Origin: Tipula vernalis
Taxonomy: Eukaryota > Arthropoda > Insecta > Diptera > Tipulidae
Length of the DNA stretch: 64,000 bases
Direction of reading: 5' to 3'
Assembly: GCA_958295665.1 (NCBI GenBank)
Contig: OY282558.1
Location: 356,569,053 to 356,633,052 of the forward strand
The notes beneath the pieces are model-generated. The model was not told the DNA's origin, ran no database searches, and was given only the letters and a program-made list of their open reading frames with translations. Shown piece by piece: positions 38,286 through 49,059 of this stretch (positions are counted from its first letter, which is position 1; every line of letters begins with the position of its first letter). A program made the translations under genes and the position numbers.

Positions 38286-40194
38286 TGTAACGGAATGGAC
38301 GTGAAGTCACTCCGTTAGCAGATATCCATGCCACTTGTTGTTCCTGGGCGGTCATTGGCCGGCTAAGGCTCAGGGGAAAGGCGTGGGGTTTGCCAGGAAC
38401 ATGGCACGGATCTAGTTGAACCGCGGGAAGGGAAGGAGGCAGGATGTGGGAGAATGGAATAGGCGGGGATGTGGATAGCGACGACTCACATCTCGCTTTG
38501 GGGCTGGGTTAGGAGAGTCCTGAACTCATCCTAAATGGGGCTTATCTCGCCATCTTAATAATAAAATTTTCAAGTTTAAGGTTTACAATTATACTAAATT
38601 ATAAGTTTTATATTTTCATTTCAATTTTCATTTTTATGGTGCGCACAACGCAACAACTCACAAATACAAATATACTTAAACAAAAATTTGAATAAATTTT
38701 CAAATTTTATTTTTTCTTTGAATTTTAATTTATAATATGCTTACGTCTTTCCACTTTTCGTTGTCTTCTATTTTTGTGTATTGTCTGCGACGAGCTTACA
38801 AAGCCAAACAAAACGGTTAATGTCCCAAAAATTAAAATCCAAAAAAACCGTAAAGTAAGTAGCAGTAGGTATCTGCTTGTGTAACGGTATTCTTTTTATT
38901 CAATGAACCAACATATTCTGATTTTGTATGTTGAAATTCGAGATGGTTAGGTGAATTAAAAATGTATCGACGCACAAACTATTTTTTTTTTTTTTATTTC
39001 ACCAACTATGTAAATATACATAAAACTATTTAAAAAAATCAATTTCAATTGATTGAATGATTTTAAATGCACTTTGTACAACAAGTTGTAGTTGTTTAAA
39101 ATACTTACAATACTACTTTAAAATTAAATTCTATTAATAATATTAAATAATATATAAAAAAAACACTGGTAATAAACTGTATAATAATTAATTATATATG
39201 CAAGTTTAAGTATTATTAATTTAATTAATGAAATTCACCAGTAAAACGACATAAAAACAACTTCTAATTCCTCTTAAGAAGAACCTAATTTTAAACTACA
39301 CAATAAACCACAATAAAATCACTTAAGTTTTAAAACGGAGATTCAACTTGAAACTGTTTAGTATTTCTTTATGGTTACTATTATTATTTATTTATTTTAG
39401 TTTTTTTTTTTGTAAGTAAATATTTAAATTCTATTAATAATAGTAAATAATATAAAAACACTAGTAATAAACTGTAGAATAATTAATTATATATGCAAGT
39501 TTAATTATTCTTAATTTAATTAATGAAATTCACCAGTAAAACAACATAAAAACAACTTCTAATTCCTCTTAAGAAGAACCTAATTTTAAACTGCACAACA
39601 AACCACAATAAAATCACTTAAGTTTTTTTTCTTTTTTTTGTAAGTAAATATAAAAAAAATTTCGTTGCAAATATATAAACTCTACTTCATATTCGTACAC
39701 CAAATATTAACCGAAAAAATAAAAAAAATAAATAAAAGCACAACCCGACTTACTCGAGCTCAAAACACTTCTCTCAAAAAAAACCACGCCATGCACGTCG
39801 GTCGTCAATCGCCCACATCAGAAGAGAAAAAAAAATGCATCAGCATAAAAAGGAATTAGAAAAAAAAATTATAAAATATGTACTTGGTAATATCAGAAAA
39901 AAATTAAAAGATAAGAACCCAAGTGAAAAATGAGCTTCGTGAAACTCAGAAAAATGAAAATTCTCATGCGTTGATATATCGCTGACTTGCTTGATTTCCG
40001 TAGAGGAATGCTCGACCTAATTGAGCACAAGTAGTCACATGAGATAGGAATTTATTATCTGTTTTAGGCAGACAGATAATTTGTTGTTTGCAATACCAAC
40101 AACCATGGGAAAGAATGTGGACAGTACGTATAGTACAGGTAAAATAGGCGATGACTTAAGAAAATTGGAGGTACGCCAATTGACTGGCGTAACA
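38286..40194 (-). repeat. 3' LTR (1909 bp)
   Basis: In element orientation begins TGTTACGC and ends CCGTTACA. Contains an internal direct duplication, 39122-39327 and 39422-39627, offset exactly 300 bp. Very AT-rich interior. A 64-codon frame present in both LTRs is a chance frame. Confidence 0.93.
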
Positions 40195-40314
40195 AACGTG
40201 GGGACGTCCCACACCCTAGATGAGTCTCAAAAGCCGGGCAAGACAAAACGAGAAAGCCGAACGGCAGACCCTTAGGGATCGCCGCATCCTTAGAAGGGGT
40301 AGAATGCGTTGGTA
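40195..40314 (-). other. short 3' untranslated segment between pol and 3' LTR
   Basis: About 120 bp. A clear polypurine tract is not visible. Next to the LTR lies GTGGGGACGTCCCAC on the plus strand, a near-palindrome. There is no room for env. Confidence 0.6.
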
Positions 40315-43300
40315 TCACGCCCTGATATCTTTGACGTGAAACGTACCTAAGGCCTTACCGAAAGAATCCTGTAACTGATAAGCGACTGAACCGACTTTAC
40401 CAGAAATTACAGCAGGTTTGAATTTGGGGCTTAGTTTAGCTGAAAATTTATTAGAGGCATCACTCAACGCAAACGATCGAACAAAGACGGGCTGGCCAAG
40501 CTGAAATATACGTTGGGTGCTACGAAGATTATATCGCTTAGCGCTATTTTCATGAGCCACCTTTAGATAATGTTGGATGCGGTCTTTAAGCAAATTAAGA
40601 TGATCAGGTTTAGATACAACCTGTAATTCACTTGCATCATTTCCATCCAACAATCTACGTAGCGCATAATCGGTACCGTGTAATGACATATGTTGCCCGA
40701 ACACGACATAATGAGGGGAACACGACAGGGTATCATGAACAGCGTTGCGCAGAGCAGCAGCTATCTCTTGCAAGTACTTATCCCACTCGTTATGGTCATG
40801 ATCGGTCACATATGCACGCAGAGCGGACAATAAAGTTCGATTGACGCGTTCAGACGCGTTACTCTGTGGGGAATAAACGGGAGTGCGAAAATGAGAAACT
40901 CCATATTTCGATAATAATTCTTTGAACAGATTTGATGTGAATTGCTTGCCATTGTCGGAAGTTACCACCTCAGGTACGGAGAACATTAGGAAGACTTCAT
41001 TCTCGAGAAAATTACACAACGCCGAAGCAGAGGCTTCACGCAAAGGTTTTACCAAAACGAATTTAGAGAAATGATCAAGCACAATGACAATATAGGAGTT
41101 CCCCCGCTTAGAACGAGGATAAGGGCCAAGGAAATCCACGAACAGTTTTTGAAAGGGTCTGGTAGACACTACAGCTGCTCCCATGACTGGTTGGGTGGAG
41201 AAATTCACAGCCTTATTCATTTTACATTTAGTGCAGCTAGCCACGTACGTCTTCACTTGGCTTGCCATTCGTGGCCAGTAAAATTGTCGCTGAAGTCGTT
41301 CAAGTGTTTTGCTACCGCCTAAATGTGCTGAAGTAGGAGGGTTGTGGGCCTGCTCGATGAGATTCTCGGTCAAAGAATGAGGAATGACCAATCTCCAGAT
41401 AGGAACATTGGTATCAAGGTAATTAATTCCATAAGATGAGGCTATTAATAATTTGTCCCCCTGAACTTTAAGATTATGTTCAGCACTACCCAACTGTTTG
41501 ACTTTATTAATTCGGTCAATATATTCGGGATCCTGAAAGGATGGTGAGGAGAGATCAATGTGCAACACTGGCACCGAAGTCTGTGCAGGTGATAAAGAAT
41601 TTACTGAAGCATCTAAGAGATTTGACGGGGCCTGACCACCACCAGACCGGCCATTGCAATCGATACTGCTCGGGTCTTTCGAATCTTCCTTACTAGGCTG
41701 GGTTTCATCGTAAAAACTCCGAGACAACGCATCTGGCACAACGTTTACCGATCCTTTTCGGTAGCCGATTTGGAAATCGAAAGCTTGTAGCTTAAGACTC
41801 CAGCGAGCCAAGCGCCCGGACAGATCCTTTTGATTCATCAACCATCTTAAGCTGGCATGATCGGTATAGATGACAAAAGGATACCCTTCAACATACGGCC
41901 GAAACTTCTGTACACTGAGTATCGCGGCGTAGCATTCTAGTTCAGTGACTGAGTAATTGCGCTGCGCCGAATTAAGCTTATGAGAAATAAACTCAATAGG
42001 TCGCTCATTACCCTCGGAATCCAACTGAAATAGAACACTGCCCACGCCCACGGCACTAGCATCGCACTGGATGTAAAAAGGCTTGCTATAATCCGGGTTA
42101 GCTAAGACAGGAGCCGATGATAGAGAGCGTTTTAAAGCGTTAAATGCCGAATCTGCAACGGAGGACCACACTATTTTCTGCGATTTTCCAGTGCGATCAG
42201 TAAGAGGGGCAGCCAGAGAAGCAAAGTTAGGGATAAAACGACGGTACCATCCGCACATACCCAGAAAGCGCCGAATCTGTTTAGTAGTTTTTGGAACGGG
42301 ATACTCCAGAATAGCTTTGCACTTGTCCGGATTGGTGCGTAGGCACCCTTCGCCGACAATATAACCTAGATAATCAACTTCCTTTAACACGAATTTACTT
42401 TTCTCAAGGTTTATAGTCAGACCAGCCGTTTCAAGGAGGCGAGCAATCTCTTTCAATAGCACAAAATGTTCCGCTAGGGTAGCAGAAGTAACCAAAAGGT
42501 CATCGAGGTACACGAACACTTTATCGTGCAACTGGTGGGGTATAACTTTGTGCATCAAGCGACAAAGCGTCTGCGGCGCGTTGCATAAGCCGAAAGGCAT
42601 TACGTTGAACTGGTACAGAGGCCGTCCAGGTACCGTAAAAGCCGTCTTATCGCGGGATTGTGGGTCGAGTGGTATCTGCCAGAAGGCGTCTTTTAAATCA
42701 ATGGCCGAAATAAATCGGGTTTGATCCAAACGCCCCAACAACCCGTTGATGAGAGGCAGCGGATATGCATCCTTGACGGTGGCCTTGTTTAGTTCTCGTG
42801 CATCCAGGCATAAGCGAACTTTACCCGATCCTTTACGCACCAATGTGACTGGGGAACACCATGAACTTTGTGATTCCTCTATCACTCCTAGGGATAGCAT
42901 ACGGTCTAATTCACCGTACATTAAGCTTTGTATGGCCGGCGAAACGGCATAGAATCTTTGTTTCACGGGTTTAGCGATTCCGACGTCGATGTGATGGGTT
43001 ACCAAGGACGTTTTGCCCAAACCCAATTTAGAGCTCATGGGGAAAAGCTCCTTGATCTGGTTCAAAACTGATTGATCCCTACAGGATAAAAGGTGGTATT
43101 TCGCTTCGGCCGGTCGTTCAGACCCAGTATTAGCTGTACCCAGGGACGCGATTTTTGGGAAAATACCGAAGCGGTTCCAAAAATCAATCCCGAGATAGAG
43201 AGGCTGTTCTAAAGACGGAACTATGTACAGAAGTAAATTATGGGAGACGTTATTGAATTTAATAAGGGCATTAATAAATCCCAAAACCCGTTGCGGCTGA

Positions 43301-43836
43301 CCACTCGCTGTGTTAATATGGGACGGAAAGCTGTGGAATTTGATCCCAGAATCCATCAAATATTTTTCGGATCCGCGACCCAATACACTGACACTGGCTC
43401 CGCTGTCCAGAAGCCCTTGATAAGTCACTCCATTAACAAGGACGGAGGCATATGGTCTTGAATCATTTGGGTTATCTAACAGTATAGAAGCAAGTATACG
43501 GGCTCTACTACGTCGCCGGAGTTCCCAGTATATCTTAGAGCGGAGTAAGCGGGATGAGTAATGGGGAGTAACTGTATTGTTAGAGCTTGGCACTCTTTCT
43601 TGCATTTGGGTCCACTCCTTTCCTACTACGGTGGCTTTCGAGGGGTTGGGAGGTGCGAAGGAAAAGGGATGCGGTGTGCGTATTTCGTTTAATTTGGGGG
43701 GTGCGATATCGGGGTTTTGGTCCGGTCGCCAAATAGCGCTGTTCCGATCTCGGGTCCCTCTGCGTTGGGATGCATCAATACTCGAGGGGGCGCTCTCCCA
43801 GGGGGGCGGAGCCTCGACAGCCCGTTTCCCGAACAT
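40315..43836 (-). CDS. pol: Ty3/gypsy Pol: protease, RT, RNase H, integrase
   Basis: The open frame is 1173 codons from the ATG at 43836. The natural entry is a -1 shift from gag at 43824-43830, and the frame has a stop (TAG) shortly upstream of the ATG. Order of domains: aspartic protease with LLDSGASVSV (DSG at 144-146); RT with LDLK-type core (SAIDLKDAFWQIPL, about 378-390), NVMPFGLCNAP and catalytic YLDD (443-446). RNase H follows with QCDASAVG and YTDHASLRWL. Integrase has an HNPPTSAH...CTKC zinc region (about 845-880) and a D-D-E core (LFVDFLG, TSDNGKQF, SERVNR, about 910-1005). All catalytic residues I can check are present and there are no stops. This is the replication and integration polyprotein of the element, acting inside virus-like particles. 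It is probably still functional. Confidence 0.95.
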   Translation of the reverse strand: MFGKRAVEAPPPWESAPSSIDASQRRGTRDRNSAIWRPDQNPDIAPPKLNEIRTPHPFSFAPPNPSKATVVGKEWTQMQERVPSSNNTVTPHYSSRLLRSKIYWELRRRSRARILASILLDNPNDSRPYASVLVNGVTYQGLLDSGASVSVLGRGSEKYLMDSGIKFHSFPSHINTASGQPQRVLGFINALIKFNNVSHNLLLYIVPSLEQPLYLGIDFWNRFGIFPKIASLGTANTGSERPAEAKYHLLSCRDQSVLNQIKELFPMSSKLGLGKTSLVTHHIDVGIAKPVKQRFYAVSPAIQSLMYGELDRMLSLGVIEESQSSWCSPVTLVRKGSGKVRLCLDARELNKATVKDAYPLPLINGLLGRLDQTRFISAIDLKDAFWQIPLDPQSRDKTAFTVPGRPLYQFNVMPFGLCNAPQTLCRLMHKVIPHQLHDKVFVYLDDLLVTSATLAEHFVLLKEIARLLETAGLTINLEKSKFVLKEVDYLGYIVGEGCLRTNPDKCKAILEYPVPKTTKQIRRFLGMCGWYRRFIPNFASLAAPLTDRTGKSQKIVWSSVADSAFNALKRSLSSAPVLANPDYSKPFYIQCDASAVGVGSVLFQLDSEGNERPIEFISHKLNSAQRNYSVTELECYAAILSVQKFRPYVEGYPFVIYTDHASLRWLMNQKDLSGRLARWSLKLQAFDFQIGYRKGSVNVVPDALSRSFYDETQPSKEDSKDPSSIDCNGRSGGGQAPSNLLDASVNSLSPAQTSVPVLHIDLSSPSFQDPEYIDRINKVKQLGSAEHNLKVQGDKLLIASSYGINYLDTNVPIWRLVIPHSLTENLIEQAHNPPTSAHLGGSKTLERLQRQFYWPRMASQVKTYVASCTKCKMNKAVNFSTQPVMGAAVVSTRPFQKLFVDFLGPYPRSKRGNSYIVIVLDHFSKFVLVKPLREASASALCNFLENEVFLMFSVPEVVTSDNGKQFTSNLFKELLSKYGVSHFRTPVYSPQSNASERVNRTLLSALRAYVTDHDHNEWDKYLQEIAAALRNAVHDTLSCSPHYVVFGQHMSLHGTDYALRRLLDGNDASELQVVSKPDHLNLLKDRIQHYLKVAHENSAKRYNLRSTQRIFQLGQPVFVRSFALSDASNKFSAKLSPKFKPAVISGKVGSVAYQLQDSFGKALGTFHVKDIRA

Positions 43837-45473
43837 CGGAAACAGTTTGGTCTTAATATGCCTGGCCTACCACATCCAAAGCAAAATATTTTGGTAACCG
43901 CCTCGGGACAGTTAATAAAGGTATGCCCAATATCCTGGCAATTCCAGCAGATACTGAGATTGGAATCACCTTCGGGTTTACTGGGAGTATTTGAGGCATT
44001 GGCAAAGTTGACTCGCCTGGGAGCCTTCGGATCATTAAAGGCGCAAATCTCTTCCTGATTCATGAGGCCAGGGGAATTCGACCGCTTAGGGAATTGATCT
44101 TGGATCTCCTCTGGATACGGGACATTAGGGCTCTCCAAGGTTAGTTCATGGATACCCCGCTGGAGGCATCCCAACTCGGGATCATATCGGTTGCGTCGCC
44201 ACACATCTTCTAAAGCCAAACTGCGTTGGACCAAACTGTTTATGGAAGGGATGGTTTTCCCTGCCAACGCTACCTGGAGTCCAGGTCTCATATTGGACCG
44301 TAAGATGTGCAAGATTTCCGGCTCTTCCAAAGGCACTCGAAATTGCAGAGTGAGGGTCATGATTTCGTTATAGAAATCGCGGAAAGATTCAGACTTCTTT
44401 TGCTTCCGATTTTCTATAACCCGTTTGATATCGGGATCAGTACGACGGTCCTGAAAGGCGGCTATCAACGCTGCTTTCACTGCGGACCAGGAAGACATGG
44501 GGTTCCGCTCTAAGTAGCACCAATACCAGTTGGAGGCGTTCCCTTTCAAGACACATCCCAATTCATCCCGTAAGTCTTCCAGGGTCAGGCGGTAGACCCG
44601 CGCAAAATGCTCGATCCGGAAAAGGAATCGTTCCACGGGTAACCCGTCTCCGGAGCCATCAAAGGAAATTTTGCACTGGCCCAGGTGAGTGCTACCGCGT
44701 CCCGTCCCTCTTACATATGTGCGTGCTCCTGCTGCCTCGGTGGCGGGAGCAAGAAGATTTGAGGCACCCGGAGGGAGGGATACTTTATCGTCTTTCTTAG
44801 CGTTTTCGTGGGGTGGGGTAGGGCGCATGGTGGAAGACAGGGGATGCGGGGCTTGACCCGAATCCCTTCGTCCCTCGTCGTCGCCACCTGTCTCGAGCTC
44901 CCGTGATAACGAGTCAGTTGGATTTGCTACTTTCAACTCAAAGACATCACTGGTGAATTTGTTCCCCGCATCCTCTTCTTCAGAAGAAGACAATTCCTCT
45001 GGTTCAAATCCTTCTGACTCTCTGAGTTGGGTTAGGGATTCCTCTAAATTCGCGTCGCCTTGCATGATGCCCTGCACCGCTACTAACATGAGTTGACTCT
45101 TTTCTGTGAGCGTCTTCGCCTGGGCTTTATATGATCGGCTAGTGTTAGTTAACCGTCTCAGGCGCTCAATCACGTGAATAACTCGGGCCTCGATTATCTG
45201 CGTCGCCGCTGCTGTAGGTTTATTCTGGGGGTCAAAACTGGCTACCCAATCTCGATGGTTCTGCAATTTAATTTGGCATTTGTTGATTTCCCGCTTAGGG
45301 TTGCGGCAAGCGGCTCCATGGGGTCGGAAAGGTTTTAAGACAGGATTATTGCTTTCATTGATAAAAGCAGCTTTCAATAATTGCAGCCGGTTAATAGGAC
45401 TACCTTTCAAATGCCTAACTTCGCATTCGATTTCGAACTCGTCCGGCGACAAATGTTCAGCCTCCATGGTCAC
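43689..45473 (-). CDS. gag: Ty3/gypsy Gag (capsid/nucleocapsid)
   Basis: 594 codons. The N-terminal third is charged, with an acidic serine patch (ELSSSEEEDAG). The middle holds the retrotransposon gag core (WYWCYLERNP, ESFRDFYNEI, LRSNMRPGLQ). The C-terminus has a CCHC zinc knuckle CWNCQDIGHTFINC (509-522) and a second CFGCGRPGILRPNC (531-544), whose usual His is Ile, a variant common in insect gypsy gags. A CFRC pair follows. Gag forms particles and packages RNA. It overlaps the pol frame by 148 nt, with the frameshift signal at 43824-43830. A second ATG two codons on (45467) could also serve. The leader upstream (45474-46734) is unusually long. Confidence 0.93.
   Translation of the reverse strand: MTMEAEHLSPDEFEIECEVRHLKGSPINRLQLLKAAFINESNNPVLKPFRPHGAACRNPKREINKCQIKLQNHRDWVASFDPQNKPTAAATQIIEARVIHVIERLRRLTNTSRSYKAQAKTLTEKSQLMLVAVQGIMQGDANLEESLTQLRESEGFEPEELSSSEEEDAGNKFTSDVFELKVANPTDSLSRELETGGDDEGRRDSGQAPHPLSSTMRPTPPHENAKKDDKVSLPPGASNLLAPATEAAGARTYVRGTGRGSTHLGQCKISFDGSGDGLPVERFLFRIEHFARVYRLTLEDLRDELGCVLKGNASNWYWCYLERNPMSSWSAVKAALIAAFQDRRTDPDIKRVIENRKQKKSESFRDFYNEIMTLTLQFRVPLEEPEILHILRSNMRPGLQVALAGKTIPSINSLVQRSLALEDVWRRNRYDPELGCLQRGIHELTLESPNVPYPEEIQDQFPKRSNSPGLMNQEEICAFNDPKAPRRVNFANASNTPSKPEGDSNLSICWNCQDIGHTFINCPEAVTKIFCFGCGRPGILRPNCFRCSGNGLSRLRPPGRAPPRVLMHPNAEGPEIGTALFGDRTKTPISHPPN
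43782..43830 (-). promoter_or_regulatory. -1 ribosomal frameshift signal between gag and pol
   Basis: In sense orientation G GGA AAC (43830-43824) sits exactly in the gag codon phase. It is followed by a 6-nt spacer GGGCTG, then a stem whose arms TCGAGG (43817-43812) and CCTCGA (43787-43782) pair perfectly, with possible inner pairing CTCC/GGGAG. Pol lies in the -1 frame and continues through this site. GGGAAAC is a known class of -1 slippery heptamer. Confidence 0.8.
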
Positions 45474-46734
45474 AGAGGTCTCGGGAGATTAGCACGGCGT
45501 AATTAATGAAAATATAAATATAGGGGTAAGAAGACTGGCCGTTAAGGAAAAAGAACTCGTCGAGATTAAATGCCCCTATTGATTATGGCTTGAAACAAAA
45601 AACTTAATGATAAAGTCACTAAAATGATAAGGAGAACTCCGACGGCAAAACGAAGCACTTCCATGTTTCCAAAAATAGATTTATTTATTTTTTCCTTTTT
45701 TTTCCTTTTTTTTTTTTTTTAAAATAGATTCGCGATAGTGGTCTGGAACAAATAGCTTAAGGCTAATGTGAGTCCGACAAGTACGACCACTACAACTATG
45801 GACCGCCAAATTTCCATTAATATTAAATTTGTGATTCGTTTTACAGACAAACTCCAATCGATTCTTATTTAATCTAAAATATTAAATCTATATAACTATA
45901 AACAAACAAATATATAATACTATATAAAATATTTTTTTTTTTTTCTTATGCTTTTATTCACTTTGCAAACTAAAACTTAATTTGGTTTTTTTTTTTTTTG
46001 ACTTATTTTACTATTTTTGTGTAATAAAAACAAACAATTTCTCAAAAATAATAATCTAAAATTCTAAAAATCAAAATATTGTAAGACACAAACAATATAA
46101 TTTTATAAAACAATTCACTATGATAATAAATTATTAATTTTTTTTAATTTTCCACAACAACTATATAATTGAAGTAAAAGCACAAACTTTATTTTTCTTC
46201 TTTGATTTATTAAAATATAAAAGGATGAGTCCAGGACTAACTCATCACCCATGACATGCAGCACAACGATCAGTCATCATTAAAGGAAAGGATTGTAGGA
46301 ACATTAGGGTTTTTTCTTTTTTTTTTTTTCAGACAATTATATCACGCTCACCATTAAGGGACTGATGAAATGAATCGACCGAAACTTTAAGCTGGTGGGA
46401 AGGTAATTTAAGTAACCACGGCAATTACAATCACGCTCACCATGACTATCATGGGACTACTGAGACGAACTGCCTGGGTAACGAAAGGAGATAGGGAAGG
46501 GTTAAATTTGGTCAACCATTGATATCCCGCTCACGTAGGAGACAACGGACAACAGATATTGATGGTTGATAACCAAACCAAATGAAAATTTTAAACAAAC
46601 CTCAGTATGTGCAGCCGTGTGTATTCAAAACAACTCGAGGTTGGTTACAACGGTTCACAAAAAGATAACGAGGTTAACACAAAAAATAAAAACTGAGAAA
46701 CTAAAGCCGAAATTTTTTATACATTGGGCGCCAC
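45474..46734 (-). other. long 5' leader of the LTR element, with spaced repeats
   Basis: 1.26 kb, AT-rich, no frame. Three related blocks around ATCACGCTCACC occur near 46342, 46431 and 46524, about 90 bp apart, with similar flanking words (ACCATTAAGGGACT / ACCATGACTATCATGGGACT). Such leader repeats could bind a host factor, as in the gypsy insulator, but no Su(Hw)-like motif is seen. Confidence 0.6.
46721..46733 (-). other. primer-binding site, tRNA-Lys-like
   Basis: In sense orientation TGGCGCCCAATGT starts one base after the 5' LTR end. The first ten bases, TGGCGCCCAA, match the complement of tRNA-Lys 3' ends used by several gypsy elements and retroviruses. The match weakens after that. 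Confidence 0.75.
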
Positions 46735-48643
46735 TGTAACGGAATGGACGTGAAGTCACTCCGTTAGCAGATATCCATGCCACTTGTTGTTCCTGGGCGG
46801 TCATTGGCCGGCTAAGGCTCAGGGGAAAGGCGTGGGGTTTGCCAGGAACATGGCACGGATCTAGTTGAACCGCGGGAAGGGAAGGAGGCAGGATGTGGGA
46901 GAATGGAATAGGCGGGGATGTGGATAGCGACGACTCACATCTCGCTTTGGGGCTGGGTTAGGAGAGTCCTGAACTCATCCTAAATGGGGCTTATCTCGCC
47001 ATCTTAATAATAAAATTTTCAAGTTTAAGGTTTACAATTATACTAAATTATAAGTTTTATATTTTCATTTCAATTTTCATTTTTATGGTGCGCACAACGC
47101 AACAACTCACAAATACAAATATACTTAAACAAAAATTTGAATAAATTTTCAAATTTTATTTTTTCTTTGAATTTTAATTTATAATATGCTTACGTCTTTC
47201 CACTTTTCGTTGTCTTCTATTTTTGTGTATTGTCTGCGACGAGCTTACAAAGCCAAACAAAACGGTTAATGTCCCAAAAATTAAAATCCAAAAAAACCGT
47301 AAAGTAAGTAGCAGTAGGTATCTGCTTGTGTAACGGTATTCTTTTTATTCAATGAACCAACATATTCTGATTTTGTATGTTGAAATTCGAGATGGTTAGG
47401 TGAATTAAAAATGTATCGACGCACAAACTATTTTTTTTTTTTTTATTTCACCAACTATGTAAATATACATAAAACTATTTAAAAAAATCAATTTCAATTG
47501 ATTGAATGATTTTAAATGCACTTTGTACAACAAGTTGTAGTTGTTTAAAATACTTACAATACTACTTTAAAATTAAATTCTATTAATAATATTAAATAAT
47601 ATATAAAAAAAACACTGGTAATAAACTGTATAATAATTAATTATATATGCAAGTTTAAGTATTATTAATTTAATTAATGAAATTCACCAGTAAAACGACA
47701 TAAAAACAACTTCTAATTCCTCTTAAGAAGAACCTAATTTTAAACTACACAATAAACCACAATAAAATCACTTAAGTTTTAAAACGGAGATTCAACTTGA
47801 AACTGTTTAGTATTTCTTTATGGTTACTATTATTATTTATTTATTTTAGTTTTTTTTTTTGTAAGTAAATATTTAAATTCTATTAATAATAGTAAATAAT
47901 ATAAAAACACTAGTAATAAACTGTAGAATAATTAATTATATATGCAAGTTTAATTATTCTTAATTTAATTAATGAAATTCACCAGTAAAACAACATAAAA
48001 ACAACTTCTAATTCCTCTTAAGAAGAACCTAATTTTAAACTGCACAACAAACCACAATAAAATCACTTAAGTTTTTTTTCTTTTTTTTGTAAGTAAATAT
48101 AAAAAAAATTTCGTTGCAAATATATAAACTCTACTTCATATTCGTACACCAAATATTAACCGAAAAAATAAAAAAAATAAATAAAAGCACAACCCGACTT
48201 ACTCGAGCTCAAAACACTTCTCTCAAAAAAAACCACGCCATGCACGTCGGTCGTCAATCGCCCACATCAGAAGAGAAAAAAAAATGCATCAGCATAAAAA
48301 GGAATTAGAAAAAAAAATTATAAAATATGTACTTGGTAATATCAGAAAAAAATTAAAAGATAAGAACCCAAGTGAAAAATGAGCTTCGTGAAACTCAGAA
48401 AAATGAAAATTCTCATGCGTTGATATATCGCTGACTTGCTTGATTTCCGTAGAGGAATGCTCGACCTAATTGAGCACAAGTAGTCACATGAGATAGGAAT
48501 TTATTATCTGTTTTAGGCAGACAGATAATTTGTTGTTTGCAATACCAACAACCATGGGAAAGAATGTGGACAGTACGTATAGTACAGGTAAAATAGGCGA
48601 TGACTTAAGAAAATTGGAGGTACGCCAATTGACTGGCGTAACA
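46735..48643 (-). repeat. 5' LTR (1909 bp)
   Basis: Same length and, where compared, same sequence as 38286-40194. Internal duplication at 47571-47776 and 47871-48076. Carries the element's promoter by position, but I cannot assign TATA or start site in such AT-rich DNA. Confidence 0.93.
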
Positions 48644-49059
48644 AGTGTCTCCCCTCGCCGATTTGTTTCTCTGCTGCCCCACTCCGTAGCCCAAGAATTG
48701 AAATCGCCCGCGATGATGCGTGGTCTGCGTCCTCTTGCTTCACCGGCAAGATGATGCAAGAGCATTTCAAACTCCTCTACTGGGTCGTTAGGTGGGGCAT
48801 AGACACTGTATATATATATTCCATCCACCTTGACCCACGTGAAACCGGTCCGTGGCACTTTCATGGATTCCTGCACTTGGCATAGGCCAAGTGTCCAGAT
48901 TGCTGCTCGGCCCGAGGCATCGGAAATCCAACTTGGGCTCTCAATGTTCCTATACTGTTCGCACACTATTGCTACATCGATTTTCCGCTCTCTCGTTGTC
49001 TGCACCATCAAGTCCTGCGCCGCCTCGCAATGATTTAGATTCAGCTGGAGAATCTTCAT
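48644..49059 (-). pseudogene. LINE ORF2, 5' part: endonuclease N-terminus
   Basis: Starts at ATG 49059, overlapping the ORF1 stop as ATGA. Contains the first AP-endonuclease motifs in order: QLNLNHC, the catalytic-site EQYR, SVYAPP, and GDFNSWATEWGS. It is then cut after RRGET by the LTR element at 48643. The remainder of the domain is at 38285 and below. This enzyme nicks the target DNA; the microsatellite location suggests preference for (AC)n. An in-frame TGA further on (38170-38168) shows the copy was also damaged by point mutation. Confidence 0.9.

Larger units (their letters stand above)
38286..48643 (-). mobile_element. complete Ty3/gypsy LTR retrotransposon with long LTRs
   Basis: 10,358 bp, minus strand. 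Two 1909-bp LTRs (46735-48643 is the 5' LTR, 38286-40194 the 3' LTR), tRNA-Lys-like primer site, long leader, gag (594 codons), pol (1173 codons, -1 frame), no env. Flanked by the 4-bp repeat AGTG. I saw no difference between the LTRs where I compared them, and both are exactly 1909 bp, so insertion is recent. Gag and pol show no stop or frameshift apart from the programmed one. Long LTRs, lysine primer and gag type recall the Osvaldo/Ulysses branch (inference). It disrupts the LINE at 35480-50570. Confidence 0.93.

Noticed and set aside
39665..39859. 64-codon frame repeated at 48114-48308
   Set aside because: Occurs twice only because it lies in both LTRs; Lys/Asn-rich and without features.
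38286..48643. Identical LTRs as an assembly duplication
   Set aside because: The AGTG duplication, primer site, complete gag-pol between the copies and clean resumption of the LINE frame show a genuine insertion.
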